Assembly (NCBI GenBank): GCA_036389135.1
Contig: DASVQP010000048.1
Coordinates: 122,399-186,398 of the forward strand
Source of the DNA: Longimicrobium sp.
GTDB taxonomy: Bacteria > Gemmatimonadota > Gemmatimonadetes > Longimicrobiales > Longimicrobiaceae
Length of the DNA stretch: 64,000 nucleotides
Direction of reading: 5' to 3'
Shown: positions 49,701 through 58,214 of the stretch, in pieces
Position numbering within the stretch: the first letter of the stretch is position 1
Layout: every line of letters begins with the position of its first letter
Program-made: the position numbers and the translations under genes
Notes under the pieces: generated by a model
Database searches by the model: none
What the model was told of the DNA's origin: nothing
What the model saw: only the letters and a program-made list of their open reading frames with translations

Positions 49701-51343
49701 TGGTGCTGATGGTGACGACGCTGGTGGCGCTGGCGTGGGCCACGATGGCGCACCGCTACGGGTGGGTGGAGTACGGGGTGGATGGATGGGCTTCCACGGC
49801 GTTCCGGGTGAACCTGCTGTGGGCGTCGCTCAACTTCATCCTGGCGGCGTCGGTCATCGGGCTGAGCCTGCGGGTGAGGCAGCAGCGCGGCGACCACCGC
49901 TTCCGCGACCAGTTCCCCATCACCCTGCGCACCCCCGCCGGGGCCCATGGAAAGCCGCGGTCGTGGATCGCGCTGACCGAGGACCTGAACCCCACGGGGA
50001 TCGCCTTCCGCATGCCCGAGCGGCTCCCGGCGGGGTCCGAGCTGCGGATGAAGCTTCCGCTTACCACCGGCTCGGTGACGGTGCGGGGGAGGGTGGTGCA
50101 CGAGGTGAAGCTGGAGGGCCCCGGCCCGGCGATGTACCGGATCGGCGTGGCGTTCGACGGGGTGCCGCTGCGGGTGCGCGACGCCATCGAGCTCCACTGC
50201 ATCCAGCACGCGGTGCCGCTGGAGCGCGCGCAGTACACCGGTCCGCGCCCCCTGCTGGCGCGCACGGCGGAGTGGACGCGCAACGCGCGGCGCGAACGGC
50301 GGGAGCAGGTGCGCCTTCCCGCGCGCGTGTGGCTGCGCAGGGCCCCCGGCGCGCCCGAGGAGCCGGGGAGGAGGATGGCGCTGCTGGCGGAGATCAGCGC
50401 CAGCGGCGCGCGGCTGGTGATGGACGAGCCCGTGCCGGAGGGGACGCTGGTCCGATTCGTCGTCCCTGGCACCAGGATCCGCGGCGTGGGAAGAGCCGTT
50501 TTTTCGCAGGCGACTGAGACTCCGATCGGTGTGCGATTTGCCATCGGCGTCCGGCGGAGCGGGGGAGCCCCCCCGCGCCAGACACCCGTTCCGGAGAGGA
50601 AGATGGCCATACCCTACGTGCTGAAAAAGGCGGTTTCGCTCCTTTGCATCCCGCTGGCGGCCGCGGCCGCTTCGGTGCCCGCTTCGGCGCAGCTGCAGGC
50701 GGTGGTGTACGGCGGTGCCGAGCTGGACACGCAGGATCTCGCGCTCTTTTTGCTCGGTGCTTCGGTGCACACCACCGGGCTGGGTCCCGGTGTGGGCGTG
50801 GGCGTGATGGGCTACAACCTCACCTACCCCGTGGTGGGGAACACCACCGAGTCGGTGAACGCGGTGCAGCCGCAGGTGGAGCTGCGCTACGGCTTCACCA
50901 CGGGCTCGGTGCAGGCCAACGTCGGCTACCTCTTCATCCAGGGGAAGGACGTGACGCCGATCGGCGCTCCCGGCGGCGCCGAGGACGGGCTGGTGACGGC
51001 GCTCCAGGGCAACTACTGGGGCTCGGAGGGCGGCTCGAGCGCCGACCTGATCGTCAGCTACAACTGGGGCGGCGAGTACTTCTGGACGCGCGGCCGCGGG
51101 CTGCAGCAGATCGCGCCCTTCCGCGAGCGCGGCGGGATCAGCCTGGGTGCCGAACTGGTGGCGCAGGGCACGGCGGCGGACGACACCTATCGCGCGTTCC
51201 AGGCGGGGCCGGTGCTGGAGGTGGCGTTCTCCCCCGCGTTCCGCCTGATCGGCGTGGCCGGCGCGAAGACGGACAACCGCGTGGATGCGCCGTCGGTGTT
51301 CCCGTACTTCAAGCTGGAGTTCGTGGCGATTCCGGGGCTCTGA
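46772..51343 (+). CDS. BcsA-type glucan synthase with N-terminal pseudo-ATPase, in frame with a secreted protein
   Basis: One uninterrupted 1523-codon frame. Residues about 25-200 resemble a BcsQ/Wzc MinD-type ATPase (ILLVTGPRAR, VVLAELDFESPSLHLHLG), but the GKST loop is gone. Residues 200-540 are an acidic linker with LDEVAPSVEAAP-like repeats. The GT2 synthase core follows with transmembrane helices and the catalytic set: ILDDGK (about 654), LDADHV (about 702), SITEDIE (797-799) and QHLRW (835-839). Two PilZ-like segments follow (about 1050-1130 with DLNPTG; about 1175-1265 with RREQVRLPA and ISASGARL), plausible c-di-GMP sites. The frame then passes without stop into a signal peptide and beta-rich protein (from 1278). 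GTG 46772 or ATG 46787 may start. Probably makes cellulose or a related beta-glucan; no bcsB or bcsC is seen. Confidence 0.82.
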   Translation: MTARTMHSPSALDTAPAPPATPEGPDPVRALLAGRAAVWNAILLVTGPRARAEGWGPEAAVAIAQEAASEGRLVVLAELDFESPSLHLHLGVPNDEGAADVVLFGASVRRTARPVEGLGFSFLPSGDAPDPEQVFAHRHWSVARAEVARAGGLLLFYAPFDAPGLRDLGARLGHALALAEPDEVEGIRRVLGSRCEVAAALAPGEPEPAAEAFAAPLPVVEAQPAAEPQPFAEPAADDLSEADATIAEPAAAYDVSVPDPVAEPEPALAAEAAPLADATPLDEVAAPVEAPPVEDAAWLDEVARYVEAEPLGEVAPSIDAVALDEIAPPVEATALDDLAPSVETAPRDDIAESVEAAPVDDIEPAFETAALDEVSPPVDAAPLDEVTTFDEVAPSVEAAPLDEITSLDEVAPSAELEPEFADEATSSGDVTFLNEVAAFDDVSSDDEAVALGEVPSSAELEPGPALAADSPAQLAPELATELHVDPAMELFTEPDSVPANLAEVAPELETATVHELPAMLAEPVVPAPPVQARKATRYSVPRLPEWQERMIRMLAVVTLAYGVYYISWRWTQSLNTEALWFSIPLVLAETWGLLTAFIMVHSVWRLKHRDPVTPAEGLSVDVFITSFDEPLEVIRRTCVGARAIRYPHRTYILDDGKRDEVKAMAAQLGIGYLRREDNAHAKSGNLNHALKHTRGDFVLQLDADHVPLPHILDRLLGFFEDPKLAFVQAPQDFYNTDGFTYDVNESWQRIWEEQRLFFSVIQPGKDSINGAFFCGSCAVFRREALESIGGFGTHSITEDIETSLLLHAAGWRSAYYGESLAYGLAAGSATAFHVQHLRWGQGAMQVLRRFNPLAHPGLTLSQRVSYFGSLTAYVGGVQKLVFYCAPLVFFLTGALPIKAVDREFLLRFLPFLLLSFILSDLVSRGTANTWMSERYQMAKFWTYTRAVASVLWPRPLRFTVTPKGPGHVPFRTYAPQVVLMVTTLVALAWATMAHRYGWVEYGVDGWASTAFRVNLLWASLNFILAASVIGLSLRVRQQRGDHRFRDQFPITLRTPAGAHGKPRSWIALTEDLNPTGIAFRMPERLPAGSELRMKLPLTTGSVTVRGRVVHEVKLEGPGPAMYRIGVAFDGVPLRVRDAIELHCIQHAVPLERAQYTGPRPLLARTAEWTRNARRERREQVRLPARVWLRRAPGAPEEPGRRMALLAEISASGARLVMDEPVPEGTLVRFVVPGTRIRGVGRAVFSQATETPIGVRFAIGVRRSGGAPPRQTPVPERKMAIPYVLKKAVSLLCIPLAAAAASVPASAQLQAVVYGGAELDTQDLALFLLGASVHTTGLGPGVGVGVMGYNLTYPVVGNTTESVNAVQPQVELRYGFTTGSVQANVGYLFIQGKDVTPIGAPGGAEDGLVTALQGNYWGSEGGSSADLIVSYNWGGEYFWTRGRGLQQIAPFRERGGISLGAELVAQGTAADDTYRAFQAGPVLEVAFSPAFRLIGVAGAKTDNRVDAPSVFPYFKLEFVAIPGL
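50603..51343 (+). CDS. Secreted outer-membrane-like protein, probably translated from an internal start
   Basis: A 246-residue unit in the same frame as the synthase. It begins with ATG 50603 preceded by GGAGAGGAAG and a textbook signal peptide (AIPYVLKKAVSLLCIPLAAAAASVPASAQ). The mature part is rich in alternating strands (QAVVYGGAELDTQ, VEVELRYGF-like VQPQVELRYGF, AGPVLEVAFSPAFRLIGVAG) and ends in a terminal aromatic-containing strand, as in small outer-membrane barrels. Internal initiation would yield a periplasm-bound protein separate from the synthase, which makes topological sense. Alternatively the missing stop is due to a frame error in a run of seven C at 50568-50574. It may be the exit component for the glucan. 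Confidence 0.6.
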   Translation: MAIPYVLKKAVSLLCIPLAAAAASVPASAQLQAVVYGGAELDTQDLALFLLGASVHTTGLGPGVGVGVMGYNLTYPVVGNTTESVNAVQPQVELRYGFTTGSVQANVGYLFIQGKDVTPIGAPGGAEDGLVTALQGNYWGSEGGSSADLIVSYNWGGEYFWTRGRGLQQIAPFRERGGISLGAELVAQGTAADDTYRAFQAGPVLEVAFSPAFRLIGVAGAKTDNRVDAPSVFPYFKLEFVAIPGL

Positions 51344-51353
51344 CCAACGGGCC

Positions 51354-51424
51354 TCACGCGGAGTCGCGGAGGCGCAGTGAGGGATGGATCGGGGCACGGA
51401 GAGTGGGTACTCTCCGTGCCTTTT
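51354..51424 (+). terminator. Half-copy of the hairpin repeat (copy g) with intrinsic terminator
   Basis: Starts 11 bp after the stop with the left-arm sequence GGGCCTCACGCGGAGTCGC, but the right arm is missing. Instead a compact stem GGCACGGAGAG (51393-51403)/CTCTCCGTGCC (51410-51420) with TTTT follows. Confidence 0.75.
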
Positions 51425-51463
51425 CTCCGCTATAAAGGGGGCGCTGCGCGCGGACGGATGCGT

Positions 51464-51834
51464 GAGTCCGCGGAGGCGGACTTCGTGTGGTTCCAGCGGC
51501 GAATTCATTCGCTCCTGGATGCGGGGCCGGGGCGGACGCGCGGGCCGCGGGCCGCGGCGAATGGGCGGGGCACGGGCAGCCACGTGGGGCGGCCCCTACA
51601 GGATTATGCTTCGGGGGCGGGGTTCGGGGTGGGGGCGAGGGTGGGCAGACACGCAGGTCGGCCCCTGCCGGGTTGGCGGCGGGGAGCGGTGGTCGAGGTG
51701 GGGGAAAGGGTGGGCGCGATGAATCGCGCCCCTACGGCGCGGAGGCGGCGTGGAGATTGGGGGGGGACGCGCGGATCTCGCCCCCGAGTCCGCGAAGGCG
51801 GACTTTGTGCTGTTGTTGCCGCGAGTTCACTCGC
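51464..51834. repeat. Composite intergenic element D-A-B-C-D, copy 1
   Basis: A ~370-bp block with module D (GAGTCCGCGGAGGCGGACTT..., 51464-51515) at the left, modules A (51574-51599), B (51642-51667) and C (51712-51735) inside, and a second D in the same orientation (51786-51834). The arrangement at 62763-63122 is the same in reverse. No coding sequence is inside. Confidence 0.85.
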
Positions 51835-51913
51835 CTGCCCGCCCCAATTGACCCACCGGAGCACACGGCGCATCTTTCGGGGTATGAGGGGATGACCCGG
51901 AAAGGAGAAGAGG

Positions 51914-53008
51914 GTGCCGATCAACGAGGCCGTGGGGAAGATCGCCGCCGTGGTGGAGGACGGCGGAAGGGTATCGGTGGAGGATGCGCGCATCCTGTGG
52001 CAGCATGCGAGCGACGACGAGCTGAAGCGCATGGCCGGAGCCGTGCGCGCACGCTACCACGCCCCCGACCGCGCCACCTACATGGTGATGCGGATCATCA
52101 ACTACACCAACGTCTGCGTGGCGCAGTGCGACTACTGCGCCTTCTACGTGCTCCCCAACCAGCACGGCGGCTACGTGCTGTCGCGCGAGGACGTCTTCGC
52201 CAAGATCGAAGACCTCCTGCGCGCCGGGGGCGACCTGGTGGGGTTCAACGGCGGCTTCAACCCCAAGCTCCCGCTGCACTACTACTGCGACCTCTTCGCC
52301 GCCGTGCGCGACCGCTACGGCGACGCGGTGGAGTTCTACGCGCTCACGATCGCCGAGTTCATGTTCCTGGCCGACCGGGCCGGGCTCTCGTACGCGGAGA
52401 CGGCGGGGCGGCTGCGCGATGCGGGGGTGCACTGGATCACGGGGGGCGGATCGGAGATCCTGACCGAGGACTTCCGGAAGCGCCACGCCAAGTTCAAGTA
52501 CACTGTGGCCGAGTACCTGCGCGCCCAGCGCGCCGTCGTCGATGCGGGGCTGCGTACGACCGCGACGATGGTGATCGGCTTCGACGAGACGCTGGACGAG
52601 CGATTGGAGCACCTGGAGCGCACCCGCACGCTACAGGACGAGTGCCTGGCGGATGGGCTGCAGGGGATCTTTTCGTTCCTGCCGTGGAGCTACAAGCCGT
52701 ACGGCACGGCGCTGGGCGGCAACGAGGTGAGCCCGCGCGAGTACTGGAGGCACGTGGCGCTGTCGCGCATCTTCCTGGACAACATCAAGCACGTGCGCAC
52801 CTCCGTCCTCACGCTCAACGAGGACGCATTCCGCGCGCTGGAGTTTGGCGCGGACGACTTCGATCTCCCGCTGGAGGACGAGGTGACGCAGAAGGCCGGC
52901 GCCACCATCGACCTGGACTTCGAGCGGCTGCTGGCGGTGCCGCGCGCGATGGGCTTCCAGGTGGAGTACCGCCACGCCGAGCGTCCCCCCGCGCTGGCGC
53001 CGGCGTGA
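51914..53008 (+). CDS. mqnC: Cyclic dehypoxanthinyl futalosine synthase (radical SAM)
   Basis: A 364-residue radical SAM enzyme of the futalosine route to menaquinone, converting dehypoxanthine futalosine to its cyclic form. The cluster motif CVAQCDYC (CX3CX2C) sits in NYTNVCVAQCDYCAFY at about residues 66-80; GGSEILTEDFRKR, TTATMVIGFDETLDER, LQDECL and IFSFLPWSYKPYGTALGG follow the MqnC rather than the MqnE or CofH pattern. GTG at 51914 follows GGAGAAGAGG. It overlaps the protease gene by GTGA. Other mqn genes are not in the window. Confidence 0.88.
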   Translation: MPINEAVGKIAAVVEDGGRVSVEDARILWQHASDDELKRMAGAVRARYHAPDRATYMVMRIINYTNVCVAQCDYCAFYVLPNQHGGYVLSREDVFAKIEDLLRAGGDLVGFNGGFNPKLPLHYYCDLFAAVRDRYGDAVEFYALTIAEFMFLADRAGLSYAETAGRLRDAGVHWITGGGSEILTEDFRKRHAKFKYTVAEYLRAQRAVVDAGLRTTATMVIGFDETLDERLEHLERTRTLQDECLADGLQGIFSFLPWSYKPYGTALGGNEVSPREYWRHVALSRIFLDNIKHVRTSVLTLNEDAFRALEFGADDFDLPLEDEVTQKAGATIDLDFERLLAVPRAMGFQVEYRHAERPPALAPA

Positions 53009-53778
53009 AGATCGGGCAGCTGCTGCTGGACCTCTTCGGCTTCGATCCCCCCGCGCCCGGGCCGAAGCCCGCGCCCAGGCCGAAGCCGGCCGCGGCGCCT
53101 CCGCGCGTGCCGGAGCCCCGGCGCACGGGCGAGCGGAGCGGGCCGGAGGTGCTGGCGATCGCGCGCAGGTCGGGCGGGGCATGGGAGCGCGTCGTCTTCA
53201 CCAGCAACCGGCGGATCATGGCGTCGGTGGCGAACCGGGGGCGCGACCTGCGGCTCAACGAGGCTTTCGCCGCCGCGCCGGACTCGGTGCTGGTAGCCGT
53301 CGGCGAGCTGTTCACGGCGAGGAACGCGCGGCGGAGGAACGCGGCAAAGGAAGCGGTGCGGCGTTTCATCGCGCAGATCCCGCCCACGCCGAACTCGGCG
53401 CCGCGCCCGCGCACCCGCCGCGCCACCGCCGCCGACCGGGCGCAGATCGCGCGCATGCAGGCCGAGTTCGACCGGGTGAACGCGGAGCGCTTCGGCGGGT
53501 CGCTGCCGCGCGTGCCCATCCACCTGAGCGGGCGGATGAAGCGGCGCAACGGGCACTTCTCGGCCACTCCGCTGGAGATCGTGATGTCACGCCGCCTCTG
53601 CCTGCACGGGGCGGCGGGCGAGGCGGAGCACACGATGCGGCACGAGATGATCCACCTGTGGCAGTTCGTGGAAGGGCTGCCGGTGGACCACGGCCCCGCC
53701 TTCCGCAAGATGGCCCGCCGCCTGGACGTGCATCCGCGCGCCACCCGCAGCGTGGAGTGGATGAACCAGGACCGCTGA
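53005..53778 (+). CDS. SprT-like zinc metalloprotease domain protein
   Basis: A 257-residue protein starting at GTG 53005 inside the mqnC stop. After a proline-rich N-terminal region (about 17-50) and a basic middle comes a SprT-like domain (about 150-257): QAEFDRVNAERFGGSLPRVPIHLSGRM, FSATPLEIVMSRRL and the zinc motif MRHEMIHLWQF (HExxH) with a distal histidine in VDHGPAFRKMARRL. SprT-like domains act on DNA-protein crosslinks in eukaryotes; bacterial roles are poorly known. Coupling to mqnC is probably only positional. Confidence 0.82.
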   Translation: MKIGQLLLDLFGFDPPAPGPKPAPRPKPAAAPPRVPEPRRTGERSGPEVLAIARRSGGAWERVVFTSNRRIMASVANRGRDLRLNEAFAAAPDSVLVAVGELFTARNARRRNAAKEAVRRFIAQIPPTPNSAPRPRTRRATAADRAQIARMQAEFDRVNAERFGGSLPRVPIHLSGRMKRRNGHFSATPLEIVMSRRLCLHGAAGEAEHTMRHEMIHLWQFVEGLPVDHGPAFRKMARRLDVHPRATRSVEWMNQDR

Positions 53779-53786
53779 ACGGCGCG

Positions 53787-53873
53787 TCACACAGAGACAC
53801 AGAGTAAAAAGCGAGAGGGAACGGCGAGAACTGCTCTGGCGGTTCTTTCCGTTCCCTCCGTGTCTCTGTGTGA
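53787..53873. repeat. Long intergenic hairpin repeat, CACAGAG type, copy h
   Basis: Begins 9 bp after the protease stop. TCACACAGAGACACAGAG pairs perfectly with TGTGTCTCTGTGTGA-type right arm, with an inner AGGGAACGG/CCGTTCCCT stem. Confidence 0.88.
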
Positions 53874-53890
53874 GATTCCCCTCCTTTGGA

Positions 53891-53919
53891 TTGCCTCCAC
53901 CCCGGCAGCGGGATAATAT
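53891..53919 (+). promoter_or_regulatory. Candidate promoter of glyS
   Basis: TTGCCT (53891-53896) and TAATAT (53914-53919) are 17 bp apart, 42 bp upstream of the glyS ATG. Confidence 0.45.
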
Positions 53920-53961
53920 CTCCGCCCGAGCGAAACGGAGAACATCTTCCTGACGGGATAC

Positions 53962-55311
<1,350 letters not shown>

Positions 55312-55331
55312 CGTTCGGAGAACCGAAACTT

Positions 55332-55370
55332 CGGCCCGCTGCGATGATGTCGTGGCGGGCCGATGTTTTT
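55332..55370 (+). terminator. Intrinsic terminator of glyS
   Basis: CGGCCCGC (55332-55339) pairs with GCGGGCCG (55355-55362), then ATG and TTTTT (55366-55370). Confidence 0.8.
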
Positions 55371-55378
55371 ACCGCGTT

Positions 55379-55462
55379 TCACACAGAGCCACGGAGGGTA
55401 ACGGAAAGAACAGAAGAAGGGGTTCTCTGTGCCTTTCCGTTCCCCTCCCCATCTCTGTGTGA
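55379..55462. repeat. Long intergenic hairpin repeat, CACAGAG type, copy i
   Basis: Lies between convergent glyS and the methyltransferase, 8 bp from the stop of the latter. TCACACAGAGCCACGGAGGG pairs with CCCCATCTCTGTGTGA, with an inner AACGGAAAGAAC/GGTTCTCT...CCGTT pairing. Confidence 0.85.
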
Positions 55463-55469
55463 GGCCCCT

Positions 55470-56213
55470 TTACGCGAGGGGCTTGCGGGCGGCGACGAGG
55501 ATGCGCGCACCGTCCAGGCGCTCCGGAGAGCGCGCGGCGTAGCTGTTGAAGGTGCGCGGGTCTTCGAATCCCGCCGCGTCGAGGTGGTGCTGGAGATCGG
55601 GAAGTGTAGTTATCCCGTAGCTGTGGACCAGGCGGGCTTCCGACTGGCCGCTGTGGGCATGAACGTACTCGTCGGTGGTGGTAAAGGTGGCGGCATGGAA
55701 GTCGATGTGCTGGATGCGGTTGAGCGTCACCGTCTCACCCTGTATTTCAAAGGTGTAGGGCTGGGGCGGGCGGTGGTTCTTGAGGATCCAGAGGAAGTTG
55801 GGGAGGTCGAGGAACACCACGCCGCCCGGCTTCAGCGCACGGTGGATGCGCCGGAGTGCATCGGCGCGCTCGGCGGGGGTGACCAGGTGCGCGAAGGAGC
55901 TGTTGACGGCGATGACGAGGTCGAACTCGTTGGCCTGGTCGATGTCCAGGAAGCCGCCCTGGAGGACGCTCACGCGGCGGCTCGACTGGGCGATGGAGCG
56001 GGCGGAGGCGACGAAGTCGGGGTGGGGCTCCATCCCGGTGACCTGCCAGCGCAGACGGTCGAGGGGGGCGAGAAGACGGCCGGGGCCGCACCCCGCATCC
56101 AGCACGTACAGCGGCTGCGGAAGCTCGTACGCGGAGGCCAGCTCGCGCAGGAACTCCACGATGTGCGCCGGATCGGAGTCCGACGCGATGTACAGTTCGG
56201 CGAGGTCTGGCAT
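55470..56213 (-). CDS. SAM-dependent methyltransferase
   Basis: A 247-residue class I methyltransferase. Motif I is LYVLDAGCGPGRLLAPL (about 34-50), motif II region GMEPHPDFVASAR, then FDLVIAVNSSFAHLV (motif IV) and LKPGGVVFLDLPNF (motif V). The C-terminal half has a strand-rich insertion (TFEIQGETVTLNRIQHIDFHAATFTT) as in ubiquinone/small-molecule methyltransferases of the Methyltransf_25 type. Substrate unknown. It is convergent with glyS and divergent from the ClpP paralogue. Confidence 0.85.
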   Translation of the reverse strand: MPDLAELYIASDSDPAHIVEFLRELASAYELPQPLYVLDAGCGPGRLLAPLDRLRWQVTGMEPHPDFVASARSIAQSSRRVSVLQGGFLDIDQANEFDLVIAVNSSFAHLVTPAERADALRRIHRALKPGGVVFLDLPNFLWILKNHRPPQPYTFEIQGETVTLNRIQHIDFHAATFTTTDEYVHAHSGQSEARLVHSYGITTLPDLQHHLDAAGFEDPRTFNSYAARSPERLDGARILVAARKPLA

Positions 56214-56397
56214 CGAGGTCTCGGCGGTTGAGGTTGCGAGTGGAAGCTCGCCTGCGCGGAGTGTGCCCCTCGCCGTACGCGGGTTGCGGCGGTATAGTGT
56301 CGCGAGAGGCCGCGGCGGGAACGGGACGTGCGGCTAGGACCGGCATCAGAAGGGCGGGCGTGGTCCCGCACGGCTCACCACAGGTACGGGAGGAAGC

Positions 56398-57021
56398 ATG
56401 CGCAGGGAAGAGGGCGACGATCAGGACCACGATCAGGAAGAAGACCAGACAGCAAACGAGAAGTCGGCTTCGGCGCTTACCGAGAGCGTGCGCGACCGGC
56501 TGTTCAAGAACCGCACGCTCATCATCAGCGGCGCCATCAACCAGCAGCTCGTCTCCAACGTCATGGGGCAGCTCCTGGCGATGGCCTCCGATTCGGACGA
56601 GCCGATCAACATCTTCATCAACTCGCAGGGCGGCCACGTGGAGTCGGGCGACACGATCCACGACGTGATCCGCTTCATCAAGCCGCGGGTGAGGATGATC
56701 GGGACGGGGTGGGTGGCGAGCGCGGGGGCGCTGATCTTCGTGGCGGTGCCGCTCGAGGACCGCTTCGCGCTCCCCAACACGCGCTTCCTGCTGCACCAGC
56801 CGGCGGGCGGCGCCGGCGGCACCGCGGCCGACATCGCAATCGAGGCGCAGGAGATCGTGCGCATGCGCGAGCGCATCAACCGCATCTTCAGCGAGCAGAC
56901 GGGGCAGTCGATCGAGCGGATCGAGAACGACACGCGCCGCAACTTCTGGCTGAACGTGGAGGCGGCCAGGGAGTACGGCCTGGTGAAGCACATCGTCCGC
57001 AGCATGGACGAGGTGAAGTAG
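56398..57021 (+). CDS. clpP: ATP-dependent Clp protease proteolytic subunit (paralogue)
   Basis: A 207-residue ClpP-fold serine protease. The catalytic triad is visible: Ser108 in GWVASAGALIF (usual form ASMGA), His133 in LLHQPAGGAGG and Asp178 in ENDTRRNFWL. NIFINSQGGHVESGDTIHDVI is the typical handle/binding region. The N-terminal 25 residues are unusually acidic (EEGDDQDHDQEED) and are not a normal ClpP propeptide, and the A-S-A-G triad variant suggests a second ClpP paralogue rather than the main one. It should form tetradecamers with a Clp ATPase in the cytoplasm. Confidence 0.9.
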   Translation: MRREEGDDQDHDQEEDQTANEKSASALTESVRDRLFKNRTLIISGAINQQLVSNVMGQLLAMASDSDEPINIFINSQGGHVESGDTIHDVIRFIKPRVRMIGTGWVASAGALIFVAVPLEDRFALPNTRFLLHQPAGGAGGTAADIAIEAQEIVRMRERINRIFSEQTGQSIERIENDTRRNFWLNVEAAREYGLVKHIVRSMDEVK

Positions 57022-57196
57022 CCTTCGCCCCAGACGGGCCGCGGGGGAGGCGCCGATGCCGGTGCCTCCCCCGCGCTGTGTCGTGCCGCTCCTGGCGGAG
57101 ACGGCGTACTTTGTTGTAGTGGAGCGACCCTCGTTCGTTCACGATGGGCATCGTGCTGGCGCTGGCGTTCGTGACGCTTCACCAGGGGGTTGCGAC

Positions 57197-57919
57197 GTGA
57201 CCTTTGACGAGTTCGAGCGGCGGGCGCGCGAGATCTTCGACGGGATTCCGCTCGAGCTGCGCCACGGCGTCTCCTACCTCCAGGTGTGGAGCCGGGCGAT
57301 GGCGCACCCGGAGCTTCCGGACGTCTACACGCTGGGCGAGTGCGCGACCGGCGAGTACGACGTCGAGACCGGCCTCGGCGATGACGTCAGCTCCGGCGTG
57401 CACCTGTACTACGGCTCGTTCCTGGCCCTCTCGCGCGAGTACGACGACTTCGACTGGGAGGGCGAGCTGTGGGAGACGATCACCCACGAGATCCGCCACC
57501 ACCGCGAGTCCGCCGCCGGCGAGGACGACCTGGAGGAGATGGACTACGCCGAGGACGAGAACTTCCGCCGCCGCGAGGGCGAGCCGTACGACCCGCTCTT
57601 CTACCGCGCCGGCGAGCCCGCCGGCCCCGACCGCTGGGAGGTGGACGGCGACCTGTTCATCGAGCGCTCCATGGATGCCCGCGAGTTCGCGGCGCTCGCG
57701 GAGATCCGCGTGGAGGTGGAGGGTGTGGAGCACACCTTTCCACGGCCCGACGAGCTGGGCGACGTGCACGTCATCTACCTCCTCGGCCTGCGCGACGAGG
57801 GAGAGGTCGCGCTGGTCCTGATCCGCCGCCGCACCGCCTGGGAGTCGCTGCGCGCGATGTTCGCGGGCGGCACGCCGCGGGTGTTGGAGTCGGAGGTGGA
57901 GCTGGGTGGGTTGGGGTAG
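57197..57919 (+). CDS. Zincin-like metallopeptidase (DUF1025/Zinicin_1 type)
   Basis: A 240-residue protein. FDEFERRAREIFDGIPLELRHGVSYLQVW starts the domain and the zinc site is WETITHEIRHHRESAAG (HExxH). The middle is acidic (EDDLEEMDYAEDENFRRREGE) and longer than in minimal family members. GTG at 57197 is favoured: it is preceded by AGGGGG and begins exactly at the conserved domain, while the longer ORF from 57056 adds unrelated sequence. Function unknown; the family is often called possible zinc peptidase. Confidence 0.78.
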   Translation: MTFDEFERRAREIFDGIPLELRHGVSYLQVWSRAMAHPELPDVYTLGECATGEYDVETGLGDDVSSGVHLYYGSFLALSREYDDFDWEGELWETITHEIRHHRESAAGEDDLEEMDYAEDENFRRREGEPYDPLFYRAGEPAGPDRWEVDGDLFIERSMDAREFAALAEIRVEVEGVEHTFPRPDELGDVHVIYLLGLRDEGEVALVLIRRRTAWESLRAMFAGGTPRVLESEVELGGLG

Positions 57920-57952
57920 GCGCGTCGGGCGGGGGTCGAGACGGGGCGGGGG

Positions 57953-58113
57953 AGGGCAGACACGCAGGTCGGCCCCTACGGGTTACGGTTTAACGGCGGG
58001 GCGGCGGTGCGGGGGCGGCACGGGCGGCCACGCGGGGCCGCCCCTACGAGGGTGGTGTGAAAAGCAGGCGGCAGTGAGGGGGCGGGACACGGGCGCGATA
58101 AATCGCGCCCCTA
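57953..58113. repeat. Three-module repeat (B-A-C order), copy 3
   Basis: Module B-like (57953-57980), module A-like with GGGCGGCCACGCGGGGCCG (58018-58047) and module C with GGGCGCGATAAATCGCGCC (58089-58113). Unlike the two composite copies there is no D module at either end, and A and B are swapped. Confidence 0.75.
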
Positions 58114-58147
58114 CAGAATTGCGCACCCGGCAGAGATCCGTGCGTAC

Positions 58148-58208
58148 GCCCCTCCCCCAGGTAGTTATTGGGGGAGGGGCCGCGAGGTGACGAGCGGGGG
58201 TGGGGGCC
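58148..58208. repeat. GGGGGAGGGG-type palindromic repeat, copy 3
   Basis: CGCCCCTCCCCCAGGTAGTT and GGGGGAGGGGCCGCGAGG, then TGACGAGCGGGGGTGGGG; nearly identical to 15818-15878 and ending just before the stop of the histidine kinase gene. Confidence 0.85.
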
Positions 58209-58214
58209 CTGCCC

